A stretch of 64,000 nt of DNA from the NCBI RefSeq assembly GCF_023716485.1, contig NZ_CP092418.1, positions 124,001 through 188,000 on the forward strand, written 5' to 3'. This DNA is from Microbulbifer variabilis (GTDB lineage Bacteria > Pseudomonadota > Gammaproteobacteria > Pseudomonadales > Cellvibrionaceae). Position numbers and translations under genes: made by a program. Positions within the stretch are counted from its first letter, which is position 1; every line of letters starts with the position of its first letter. This document shows positions 44,222 through 52,463 of this stretch, piece after piece. The notes under the pieces were generated by a model. The model searched no databases. It was not told the origin of the DNA and was given only the letters and a program-made list of their open reading frames with translations.

Positions 44222-44746
44222 CTAATAATACATATGTAGTATTAGCTCAAAACCTTTTATTGAAAATCTTACTCTTTCCATGTCTTCTGTATATTTGCCG
44301 AGGTTATTCCCCTCAAGATCCCAGACATTTTCTTTGGCGAACCACGTATTTAATTCGTGATCATGACATTTGAACTGGCTTTGTGGGACTACCTTACCGT
44401 TTTTCATGGTCGGCCCAAAATTCCTACATTCTGTGCCCCACCTCCACCACGTTATATCTGGCATATTTACCATGCCTTCTCTGAGGGGAACGCCAAAAAC
44501 TGTGATTTCGGACTCATAGTTTTTATAAATTATGTATCTAAAGCCCCACTTCCCTCCCGCATCATAATTTACATCCCGAGTAAGTATTTCACCCGGCTCC
44601 AGGTCAGCTATATCAATACTAGGAGATAGTTCACCAGCATTTGCTGGAGGCTTTAGGGCACTGCCAAACATGCCAAGTAGGAATCCGATTCCAATTAGAG
44701 AGACAGTAAGAAGGCTAAACCAAAGTAATTTCTTGCGCTTTTCCAT
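44222..44746 (-). CDS. Membrane-anchored protein with weak Rieske-like pattern
   Basis: This 174-residue protein has one N-terminal TM (about residues 8-28). The body resembles a Rieske-type domain: IADLEPGEILTRDVNYD, then TECRNFGP and FKCHDHELNTWF. The first cluster motif lacks its His and the spacing is altered, so it probably does not bind a 2Fe-2S cluster. I name the resemblance only; the family is not certain. A GCTTCATTATGC close downstream may be a worn attC end. Confidence 0.4.
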   Translation of the reverse strand: MEKRKKLLWFSLLTVSLIGIGFLLGMFGSALKPPANAGELSPSIDIADLEPGEILTRDVNYDAGGKWGFRYIIYKNYESEITVFGVPLREGMVNMPDITWWRWGTECRNFGPTMKNGKVVPQSQFKCHDHELNTWFAKENVWDLEGNNLGKYTEDMERVRFSIKGFELILHMYY

Positions 44747-45637
44747 TTGATGTTCACAGCGTATTTAAACAAAGCTTTATCATATCACTTGCTGGTAAAT
44801 CTAGAGAGATTAAAAACTGCCTGAATAGAGCGATGTTGATTGTCATACTAGATAATTTGTACCAAATATAGAAAGTATCCATGTAGCTAAGCTTTCACTG
44901 ATCTATGGGTATCCAGTATTGTTTCCTCAACCTCTCATCAATACCTTCCAGCAAAGAGCTTTTATTTACTGAGATATTTTTTATCGATACAAGTGAAACG
45001 TTACTAGTTGGAGTTAATGATCAATTACTTTTCTGAATTCAAAAGAAAAAACCAGTAAAGAGTATCAATTTAATTTTCTATTTTCATAATCAGCCTAGAT
45101 TTTCGTCAGCATAAATGAAAAAAATATAGGCACAAAAATGATCTTATTGGATTTTATTCAGTTTGTTTTAGTGTCAAAGCTGCGTAAAATCGATTGATAC
45201 TTATTGGTATTTTGGCCGGAATTGGGTGGCCTTTTGTAGGCCGATGACCAAAGACTAAAGGGATTCGAGAGAATCAAGACATCTAAGAGTTTTCTAAAGA
45301 ACCATCTTCTCACAGGAGAACAGTAGCGTGACGTAAGAGACAGTAAAAGGCGCTGACCCAAGGTGCAGCAACACCAGGGGCCAGCTGACCAAATTGATAA
45401 TCAGAGTATCAAGATGGCTATATGGATCATACGCTAGAAACCCGCTCGTCTTCAATAAAGTGGAGTACATTCAGCGGCTTGGTGCGATTCCCCAAGCTCT
45501 GGAAGCGTTGTGCCTGCCTTTTCTTCTTCTATGCCTACCGTTCCCGCGCACCACCCCGTATTTCCTCACAACGTTACTTTCTCAGCCTTCCATCAGAGAA
45601 GGTTTACCCATGATTTGAGTATCAGTAGGAAATCAAT
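44747..45637. other. Long gap upstream of csrA
   Basis: These 891 nt hold no gene I can support. Overlapping frames at 45158-45361 (minus) and 45394-45618 (plus) have ordinary stop-free runs but no family match and no convincing ribosome site. They could be remnants of a decayed element, as GC content rises near 45.3-45.6 kb. Confidence 0.4.
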
Positions 45638-45826
45638 ATGTTGATCTTAAAGCGCCGGACAGGTGAAAACTTAAGAATTGGAGCCAATGTTTCAGTTACA
45701 GTCTTGGAAGTTAAGGGCAATCAGGTGAAGATAGGAATACGTGCTCCCAGATCTCTACCTGTTCACCGTGAGGAAATATACGTACGTGTTCAAAAGGAAC
45801 AAGCACAGAAGAATGGAAATCGTTGA
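45638..45826 (+). CDS. csrA: CsrA/RsmA-type carbon storage regulator
   Basis: CsrA dimers bind GGA motifs in mRNA leaders and block translation. The 62-residue sequence has the full conserved core ([40 protein letters not shown]). The arginine of the RNA-binding VHREE is present. AGGAAA lies 8 nt upstream of the ATG. It is the only plus-strand gene in an otherwise minus-strand accessory stretch, so it is probably an extra copy beside the chromosomal csrA. Confidence 0.92.
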   Translation: MLILKRRTGENLRIGANVSVTVLEVKGNQVKIGIRAPRSLPVHREEIYVRVQKEQAQKNGNR

Positions 45827-46288
45827 GATATGATTTTGTTATGGAGCGCCTTAATCAGCCGGCGGATCAGTGGTCGGCTGTGTTAGTCTGCTTGGTTTTC
45901 ATTTGATTGGCATATTTAGTTAAACTGAATAAATGGTAGTGGTTGGTAATCTACGACCCTAAATCAGAATCGGATTTTCCTTTTGATCCATATAATTTAT
46001 TTGTCTCAATAATTGATCTATCTATTTTAATTTTTGTTTACCCCCTTTTTCTATATTTTCACTTCCAGTGTGGTCAAGATGAATACTTATTACTGTTAGT
46101 GTTTTAATCAAATTACTTGTTATTAAGGAAGTCAATATAAGTTTAACTTTGTAGTGTCTTGTCTGCTCTTTGACTAATAACTCTGTAAGTTAATTGGTTT
46201 GCATCCAGTTCTTTCTTCAGGAAGTATGTTTTATCAAATAAATTACAGGAGGTGTTGGGATAAACATGTCATATGAAAATAATAAAAT
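45827..46288. other. AT-rich gap between csrA and the CHAT gene
   Basis: No gene or RNA is supported here. A weak CAGCCG/CGGCTG hairpin directly after csrA (near 45856-45880) may act in termination. Confidence 0.4.
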
Positions 46289-46924
46289 TTATATGTTTTT
46301 TGTGATAAGAATTCTCCTCTCTGTGGTTATGCTGTTACATCTAAACTTATAGCGTCGTAGATATTTTTCTTGTCCGTTTATATTGTGATAATAGTTTATT
46401 GGAACGTCAAATAGGTCAACGCAGCGTTTTATAGTTTCTGTTAGGCTCCGTTTATTCATTTTCTCCTGATCCAGGATATTTATAACATGATAAAATGCAG
46501 GCCAAAATAGAGCTGCCTTATCAAAACGTAAATTTATTGGAGTCCCAATAACAGATTGACCGTGACATTTATTTATAAATACTGTTGCCATGTTCCTATT
46601 TCCTGCTTTACATGCAGATAGGAAGAGTCTCCTTTTTTTGATATTTCCTTTGAAAATTTCAATAAGCTCTTTATTTGAGATTATTTTATTATCTACTTCA
46701 ATACCATCCATATTCGCGTGACATGATAAATGAAGGTATCTCAAATTAGACTGTCTGAACTCTTTAACTGCTTCTGAAAGTTCTTCTCTAGTGTGAACAT
46801 ATCTATATTCACATTTGATTTGTGATAGTTTTAAAATTTCTTTTAGATTCTTTCCGTCATAGTAGTCACCATTCTCTAGTGATTCTATGATGAATATTCC
46901 GTATTTACTTTGAGTTTTGGCCAT
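46289..46924 (-). CDS. Stand-alone CHAT/caspase-like protease
   Basis: This 211-residue protein fits the clan CD (CHAT/caspase) layout. A Rossmann-like start (YGIFIIESLENGD) precedes a long helix, a strand ending in the catalytic His (YLHLSCHANMDGIE, His69) and a strand ending in the catalytic Cys (LFLSACKAGN, Cys105), then VIGTPINLRFDKAALFWPAFY. That SCH..SAC.AG pattern is typical of CHAT domains. Most CHAT proteins are longer, fused to TPR or gasdermin partners. This is a single-domain form without a signal peptide. Its partner, if any, may be the three-TM/proline-rich operon 0.5 kb upstream. Confidence 0.65.
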   Translation of the reverse strand: MAKTQSKYGIFIIESLENGDYYDGKNLKEILKLSQIKCEYRYVHTREELSEAVKEFRQSNLRYLHLSCHANMDGIEVDNKIISNKELIEIFKGNIKKRRLFLSACKAGNRNMATVFINKCHGQSVIGTPINLRFDKAALFWPAFYHVINILDQEKMNKRSLTETIKRCVDLFDVPINYYHNINGQEKYLRRYKFRCNSITTERRILITKNI

Positions 46925-47449
46925 AAATATTTCTGGACTTTATAAATCTAAGAATAGTATTCATCGTTGATAACTTTTAAAGGGTTTTAATCATATCACA
47001 TTGTTAACACATCATTAGTATAATTTTTATAAATTAGAAGAAATTATAATCAGTAGATTAGCCAAATATTGATGCCAAATTAATTTGGCGGAAAAATTTG
47101 GAGCGAAAAATATATTAGAGGAGGTCTATAAAATGCGTAATGTTTGTTGGTATTCATAGAGGTTTTTGCCGTAATAAAGCTCTCCTCAAATGATGGTGAT
47201 AGTGGAGGTGAAAGTAATTAAGAGTTACCAAGTAAACATGTTGAAATACATTTCTTTCAATATTGTATGATACTTTAATTGATTTGGAGGGCTATCCAAA
47301 CACTTTTGCTGCCCGCTGTAAAGAAATATATGCTTACCTCAAAATAGCAGAATCATGTGAAATGAAACTGTTGAGGGCTTGTTAATGACTATGGAACAGC
47401 TTAAGCAGGGCGATTCAATTTATGGAATCGCCCCTATTTCTTGTTAGTA
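46925..47449. other. AT-rich gap between the CHAT gene and the proline-rich operon
   Basis: No supported gene. On the plus strand a GGAGGT is followed by an ATG (near 47134) but the frame closes after a few codons. A strong hairpin (GGGCGATTC paired with GAATCGCCC, 47408-47434) lies just past the proline-rich operon and may end its transcript or be a worn attC, because TACTAACAAG precedes it on the minus strand. Confidence 0.4.
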
Positions 47450-47545
47450 CTACTTTCCTTTTCCTTTACCCCCGGTACTATCTTTTACGAGTCTTACTGG
47501 TGGTGGCTCTGGAGGAGGTGGTGGTGTTGGCTTATCTTTAGACAT
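47450..47545 (-). CDS. Tiny proline-rich protein 2 (31 residues)
   Basis: The frame reads MSKDKPTPPPPPEPPPVRLV then KDSTGGKGKGK. AAAAGG lies about 7 nt before the ATG. It mirrors the next gene: a Lys-Pro start, PPPPP-x-PPP, then a basic-hydrophobic R-L/I-V/L-K/R-D/E motif and a basic tail. The two are tandem paralogues separated by 11 nt. The sequence is too short for standard annotation. The function is unknown; a proline-rich peptide ligand or membrane-peripheral tail is possible. Confidence 0.55.
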   Translation of the reverse strand: MSKDKPTPPPPPEPPPVRLVKDSTGGKGKGK

Positions 47546-47556
47546 ATATTTACCTT

Positions 47557-47667
47557 TTATTTTTTTGGTGGTTTTGGTGGTTTTGGTTGAACATCTTCTC
47601 TAAGGATTCTCTTTGGTGGTGGTGCTGGAGGTGGTGGTGGGCTCGATGACTTTGGTTTTTCGGTCAT
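47557..47667 (-). CDS. Tiny proline-rich protein 1 (36 residues)
   Basis: The frame reads MTEKPKSSSPPPPPAPPPKR then ILREDVQPKPPKPPKK. A near-perfect AAAGGAG lies 7 nt before the ATG. The gene overlaps the end of the three-TM gene by 68 nt in another frame, so the two are translationally linked. Its paralogue follows 11 nt later. I do not recognise the family. The intact Shine-Dalgarno and the conserved motif shared by the two paralogues (PPPPP-x-PPP-x-R) make a chance frame unlikely. Confidence 0.6.
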   Translation of the reverse strand: MTEKPKSSSPPPPPAPPPKRILREDVQPKPPKPPKK

Positions 47668-48337
47668 TTATTATCTCCTTTAGGTCATCTGAAAAATCAA
47701 TTTCTAGAGTTGTAAAATCTAAATCACCATTGATTTTTAATGGTGATTTAGGTTGATTTATTTCGATAGGTTTGGATATCTGTACTTTGATCTCTTTCTT
47801 TACTGAGTTCTTATCAATTCCAGAAAGGGTAAATATCAAGAATGCAACTGAAAGAGGTAGAACAGTAAAAATTAAATATGTATTACATTTGTGAAGATTT
47901 TTAGATCGCCTGTCATTCACGCTTGTGTTAGCAGATGAGCATTCGTTATAATACCTAAATATGTATTCATTGAAGTACTTTTCTACCAATTTATCACATT
48001 CTGGATAATCACGATAAGTCTCTATTAATACTTTTCTGTAGTTTTCTGTGTCTAAAGCAGATGGTATAAACTCATATGTATGCCCATAAAAAGCTTTAAT
48101 GAAATATGATATGCTCGTTACAAAAAGAACGAGGCTAATCACAAGCAAAAAGCCAAAAAGTATGTTCCAGAGACTGCTGTTTTCTAAAGAAATTCCTTTA
48201 ATTAAAAGTGCATAAACACTCGTCATAGACAGTAATAGTGCTAAAGGGATCTGTAGGCGAGAAGATATTTTCTCTCTTGCGTCCACCTCGTGAAAATATA
48301 GCTTTTCATAGATTTCAAATCTTTTTTTATCGTCCAT
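47600..48337 (-). CDS. Three-TM membrane protein of the proline-rich operon
   Basis: This 245-residue protein has a charged N-terminus (KKRFEIYEKLYFHEVDAREK), TM1 about 29-48, TM2 about 57-80, a soluble segment (81-150) with several Tyr and Cys, TM3 about 153-172, and a hydrophilic Lys-rich tail. The last codons overlap the first proline-rich gene in another frame. The family is not recognised. It resembles in outline the small membrane proteins used as effectors in bacterial conflict systems, but that is an inference. Confidence 0.6.
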   Translation of the reverse strand: MDDKKRFEIYEKLYFHEVDAREKISSRLQIPLALLLSMTSVYALLIKGISLENSSLWNILFGFLLVISLVLFVTSISYFIKAFYGHTYEFIPSALDTENYRKVLIETYRDYPECDKLVEKYFNEYIFRYYNECSSANTSVNDRRSKNLHKCNTYLIFTVLPLSVAFLIFTLSGIDKNSVKKEIKVQISKPIEINQPKSPLKINGDLDFTTLEIDFSDDLKEIINDRKTKVIEPTTTSSTTTKENP

Positions 48338-48691
48338 ATCTTTTGTACATAAGTGAATGGCTTTGGATGCTAACAGCGTATTTAAAAGAAAACTGCATCA
48401 TATCACTAGTCAACATACTCCAAGAAAAGGAAAATAATCTGGCTGTAGAAAATTAGCAAGCACCCTGTTAGTCAGTGCTGGCACAAAATCTATTCATGGA
48501 CATATTATGGCTGTTTTGACTTCCAGTTGCGGGCACATGAAAAATTGGTTAGTGCGGTGATGTGTATAAAATAGGAAAAATAAGGGTGATAGATAGTATC
48601 AACTAAAGTTATTAGCCAAACCCGAGCACCAGATAGATGTTATAACGTGATATGTTTGTCAAATGAAGCATCGTACCGGAGTATCCTACTC
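48338..48691. other. Gap at the right border of the accessory block
   Basis: These 354 nt are AT-rich and hold no supported gene. They contain the presumed promoter of the three-TM gene and the end of the PP2C-kinase transcript. The base composition changes sharply at about 48.69 kb, where the nitrate island resumes. Confidence 0.45.
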
Positions 48692-50476
48692 TCAACCGCT
48701 AGACGAAAACAGCGCCGCCACCGCCAACAAAGTAGCCACCCAAATCCCACAAAGAATCTTCCAAAATAAAGAGGCATCCCCTTTTTCAGTAGGATCTTCC
48801 CTTAGGTAATCCGGGTTGGGATTAGCGAGGTCGCGCATAAACTCTGTAAGCGTGGAGTAGCGCTGTTCCAGGTCGATACTGCATCCGCGTTCCAGGGCGC
48901 GGTCGAACCAGATGGGGATTACGGGGTTAAATTGGCTGGCGGTGCGGTAGCGCAGGCGTTCGAAGTCGGCGTGGGAGCGGCAGTTTTCGATTTCTTCACC
49001 GTAGGGCAGTTCGCCGGTAAACATTTCGTAGGCAATAGTGGCGAGAGCATAGACATCGCCGCGAATACCGCTGTTGTGCCCGAGGATATAGTGGGGGTCG
49101 GAGTAGCTGGCAGTGCCCAGCGCTTCCGGGTGCTCCAGGGGGCGAAAAATCTCGGCACTGCCGGCTACATAAACTGAGCCGAAATCGATAATTTTCACCC
49201 GCCCGTCGCCGTCGATCATGATATTGGCTGGGCGCAAATCCTGGTGAATGGTTTCCTGATCGTGGAAGGCCTGCAGTCCGGTGGCAATCTCCTGAAGGAT
49301 GCGAAACGCCTCTGCGGGTTTAGGAAAGCGGTTGTTGGTGATCCACTGCTCCAGGGTGCTGCCCTGCACATACTCCATCAGGTAATAGAGCGCGGTGCGC
49401 GGGCGGGTCTGGCGGTGCAGGCGCACTACCTGGGGGCTGCGAATACGCAGGCCTATCCACTCTTCCTGAATAAAGCGGTCGATATAGTGGATATCGTCCT
49501 CGTAATTTACCGAGGGGGTTTTCATTACCAGGATTTCCCCGGTGGCACTGTCGCGCACCAGGTACAACTGGCTGCGCTGGGAGGAGAACAGCTCCCGTTC
49601 CACCTGGTAGCCATCCAATACCATGCCCGGTTCCAACTCCGGGGGAAATGGCAGACGAGTAAGCTGGCGGCTGTAGTCGTCCAGAGTGGTTTGTGGCAAT
49701 GCTTTTACCTTTACCACTAATGCGGAGAGGTTATCGTCACTGCCGTTTTCCTCGGCGAGGCGCACCAGGGTTTCCGCTGTTTCCTGTTCGCTTAGTTGGG
49801 TATCTGCCAGCAGCTCGTGCAGTAGATCCTGTTTAATAAAGTCGTGCACGCCGTCGCTGGTAATCAGCAGTACATCATCCTTAGCCAGGCTTAGCTGGCC
49901 GTAATCCACTTGCAGGCCGGTATCCATGCCCAGCGCACGGGATAGCATCTGCTGGCGGTGGGCCAGGGTGATGTTGTGGTCCCGGGTGAGGCATTTAAGG
50001 TTGTCACCGCGCAGGTGATAGATACGGCTGTCGCCGATATGGAAGTAGTGGGCGGTGCGGGATTTAAAAATCAGGGCAGAGAAGGTGCAGAGGAAGCCTT
50101 TTTCCTGTTGGGGAAAGTCGTGGCTCTTGCGGTATAGCTTGCTGTTAATGGAGGCGAGAATTTTCTGTCCGGCGTGGGCCACAGACCAGGTATCCGGCAC
50201 TTTGTAATAGTCCCGCACAAATTGCTCGGTGGCGGTGTGGCTGGCGAGGGCGCCGGCTTCGGCAGAGCTGACGCCGTCTGCCAGTGCGGCGACTGCACCC
50301 AGATATTCCTGTAAGTGCGGGTTGTCTGGCCAGTGGTAGATTGCGGCATCTTCGTTCTGCGGTTTGATGCCGGCACTGGTGCAGAGGCCGTGGCTCAATC
50401 GCGGTGTCTGGGCTTCGGGGTTTGCCTCGGTTTCTGTTTGCACCCCGGAATTGGTTTCGCTCACAGCTCTCTCCAC
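48692..50476 (-). CDS. PP2C phosphatase-Ser/Thr kinase fusion with C-terminal TM
   Basis: This 594-residue protein has a PP2C domain (about 28-255): GIKPQNEDAA, ADGVSSAEAG, GDSRIYHL, LITSDGVHDFI, GSDDNLSALVV. A Hanks-type kinase follows (about 278-560): YLVRDSATGEILVMKT with the Lys, HQDLRPANIMIDGDGRVKII with the catalytic Asp, then DFGS. A single TM near 570-588 anchors it. Phosphatase and kinase on one chain next to narK occurs in several proteobacteria with nitrate genes. It may set nitrate uptake or signalling; the target is unknown. It is cotranscribed with narK. Confidence 0.9.
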   Translation of the reverse strand: MERAVSETNSGVQTETEANPEAQTPRLSHGLCTSAGIKPQNEDAAIYHWPDNPHLQEYLGAVAALADGVSSAEAGALASHTATEQFVRDYYKVPDTWSVAHAGQKILASINSKLYRKSHDFPQQEKGFLCTFSALIFKSRTAHYFHIGDSRIYHLRGDNLKCLTRDHNITLAHRQQMLSRALGMDTGLQVDYGQLSLAKDDVLLITSDGVHDFIKQDLLHELLADTQLSEQETAETLVRLAEENGSDDNLSALVVKVKALPQTTLDDYSRQLTRLPFPPELEPGMVLDGYQVERELFSSQRSQLYLVRDSATGEILVMKTPSVNYEDDIHYIDRFIQEEWIGLRIRSPQVVRLHRQTRPRTALYYLMEYVQGSTLEQWITNNRFPKPAEAFRILQEIATGLQAFHDQETIHQDLRPANIMIDGDGRVKIIDFGSVYVAGSAEIFRPLEHPEALGTASYSDPHYILGHNSGIRGDVYALATIAYEMFTGELPYGEEIENCRSHADFERLRYRTASQFNPVIPIWFDRALERGCSIDLEQRYSTLTEFMRDLANPNPDYLREDPTEKGDASLFWKILCGIWVATLLAVAALFSSSG

Positions 50477-50579
50477 TCTCTTTTCGTCCCCTCAGACCAA
50501 CGGCGAAAAACAAAGAAGGGCCATTGGCCCTCCTTTGCGTTTGTTGCTGGATAACTGCTTTACGCTCACTCTTTCCGGA

Positions 50580-52055
50580 TCACTCCACGCTGATCAGCTG
50601 CACTGTGCCATCCGGTAGCACTTCGGCGATATTGCCTTTGGGCTCTTCCAGGAACAGGCAGGCGAAGAAGATCACCGCTGCTGCGCCGCAGATAATCAGG
50701 AAGAACTGGCTGTAGCTGACATAAGACAGGGCGGTAAGGAAAGTAACCGCACCCACGTTGCCGTAGGCTCCGGCCATACCGGCGATCTGCCCGGTCATGC
50801 GACGCTTCACCAGGGGTACGACGGCGAATACGGCACCCTCACCGGCCTGCACGAAGAAAGAGCAGCACATGGTGGCAACTACCGCAGCGGGAATCCACCA
50901 GCTGCCGTTGATCTGGCTCAGCACAAAGTAACCCACTGCCAGGCCGCCGATCAGGAACATCAGGCTGCGGCGGCGTCCCAGTTTGTCAGAGAAGTATCCA
51001 CCGGTTGGGCGAGCCACCAGGTTCATAAAGGCGAAGCCAGAGGCGAGCAGGCCGGCCTTCACCGGGCTCAATCCCTCAAAGGTTTCCAGGAAGAACAGGG
51101 GCAGCATAGAAACCACGGCCAGCTCTGAGCCGAAGGTGACGAAGTAGGCCAGGTCCAAGATGGCTACCTGCTTGAAGTTGTATTTCTCCAGCTCGGGCAC
51201 ACCTTCGCGCAGGTGGTCTTTGTTTACATTCCAGATCATGCGGGTCTGGAACGCGAACAGTGCTACTAGCAGTCCCCACATTGCGTAGGTGGCATTCTGG
51301 CTCAGCAGGGCTACGCCGCTGGGAGACAGTTTGTAAGCCAGCGCTGCCAGTGCCAGGTACATGGGCACATTCATCAGCAGGTAGAAGTAGAAATCCCGCT
51401 TGCTGGTTACTTCTAGGCCGCCGCTCTTTTTCGGCTTGAAGTAAGTGGAACCTTTAGGAGTGTTGCGGGCAACGCGGTAGTAGATGATGCCGTACAGGCC
51501 GGCGATGATACCGGTGAGGCCCAGGGCATAGCGCCAGCCGTCTTCACCGCCGAACAGCAGGGCGATGGTGGGCAGGGTCATGGCACCGGCAGCAGAACCG
51601 AAATTCCCCCAGCCGCCGTAAACACCTTCTGCCAGGCCAACTTGTTTGGCTGGGAACCATTCACCCACCATGCGGATACCAATGACAAAGCCGGCACCCA
51701 CAAATCCCAGCAGGAAGCGGAACAGGGCCAGGGATTCATAACTGTCTGCGGTGGCAAAGCCCAAACAGATTAAAGATGAGGTCATCAGCAGACCGCTGTA
51801 CACCAGGCGCGGCCCCAATTTATCCACCAGCATACCGATAATGATACGGGCGGGGATGGTGAGTGCCACGTTGAGGATTAACAGGGCTTTTACTTGCTGG
51901 CTCGTGAGGTCGAACGCTTCCTTGATAAAGACCATCAGCGGAGCGTGGGAGAACCACACCACGAAAGTCAGGAAAAACGCAAACCAGGTAACGTGCAGCG
52001 TCTTTATTTTGGGATCGCCCCAATTAAATAAATTGAGGCCGCTGGATTGACTCAT
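50580..52055 (-). CDS. narK: Nitrate/nitrite MFS transporter (NarK-like) 1
   Basis: This 491-residue transporter of the major facilitator superfamily has 12 hydrophobic segments and nitrate-porter motifs: [20 protein letters not shown], and the Gly-rich [17 protein letters not shown] cluster of charged residues in the middle loop and an acidic tail are usual for the NNP family. It lies upstream of the PP2C-kinase gene on the same strand, 103 nt apart, and divergently from a second NarK-like gene with a NarL site in the shared gap. Confidence 0.88.
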   Translation of the reverse strand: MSQSSGLNLFNWGDPKIKTLHVTWFAFFLTFVVWFSHAPLMVFIKEAFDLTSQQVKALLILNVALTIPARIIIGMLVDKLGPRLVYSGLLMTSSLICLGFATADSYESLALFRFLLGFVGAGFVIGIRMVGEWFPAKQVGLAEGVYGGWGNFGSAAGAMTLPTIALLFGGEDGWRYALGLTGIIAGLYGIIYYRVARNTPKGSTYFKPKKSGGLEVTSKRDFYFYLLMNVPMYLALAALAYKLSPSGVALLSQNATYAMWGLLVALFAFQTRMIWNVNKDHLREGVPELEKYNFKQVAILDLAYFVTFGSELAVVSMLPLFFLETFEGLSPVKAGLLASGFAFMNLVARPTGGYFSDKLGRRRSLMFLIGGLAVGYFVLSQINGSWWIPAAVVATMCCSFFVQAGEGAVFAVVPLVKRRMTGQIAGMAGAYGNVGAVTFLTALSYVSYSQFFLIICGAAAVIFFACLFLEEPKGNIAEVLPDGTVQLISVE

Positions 52056-52241
52056 GACTATTTTCTCCGGCTTCTCAGCAATTTAGAGGTGGATAGGGTC
52101 ATGGCCGATAGTATTTGAGCAGCGCTATAGGGAAAGTACACAAAGGGGGTAGTTGGGTACTGAATAAAGGCTTTGGCACTCGGGATTAGCCCATTTTGGG
52201 TAGTGCCTTTTAAGGGGAGCTGCTGCCTATTGAATAAGATT

Positions 52242-52257
52242 TACCCCTTGTTGAGTA
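52242..52257. promoter_or_regulatory. NarL-type 7-2-7 pair between divergent narK genes
   Basis: TACCCCT-TG-TTGAGTA: the first heptamer is perfect, the second has one mismatch. More heptamer-like pieces lie nearby (GGGGGTA and TGGGTAC at 52144-52168), so this region is probably a multi-site NarL target controlling both genes. Confidence 0.65.
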
Positions 52258-52463
52258 GTCATAAAAAATCGCTTTGTGAGCGGAGAGTTTTTGGGAGTAA
52301 TTGTGATTACCGGGGTTTTTATGCATCTTGCTGGCAGGTGGCCTTTACCAATACCGCTCTTTTCAATCCGTTCGTAGCGGCGCAACAGGTGCGTATTGAT
52401 CGGGCAGCCGATGTGGTGACCAAATCATTTTTCCGAAAACTGAAAAAATAGGAGAAGCCCGCC

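Noticed and set aside
45158..45361. 67-residue minus-strand frame and 45394-45618 plus-strand frame
   Set aside because: There is no family match, no ribosome site, and overlapping alternatives are equally open; left as an unexplained gap.
47450..47667. GGT/CCA-rich repeats as a CRISPR-like or microsatellite array
   Set aside because: The repeats are proline codons in two small genes with ribosome sites; there are no regular spacers.
52173..52451. 92-residue frame in the narK divergent gap
   Set aside because: It covers the NarL heptamers and has no ribosome site or homology that I recognise.
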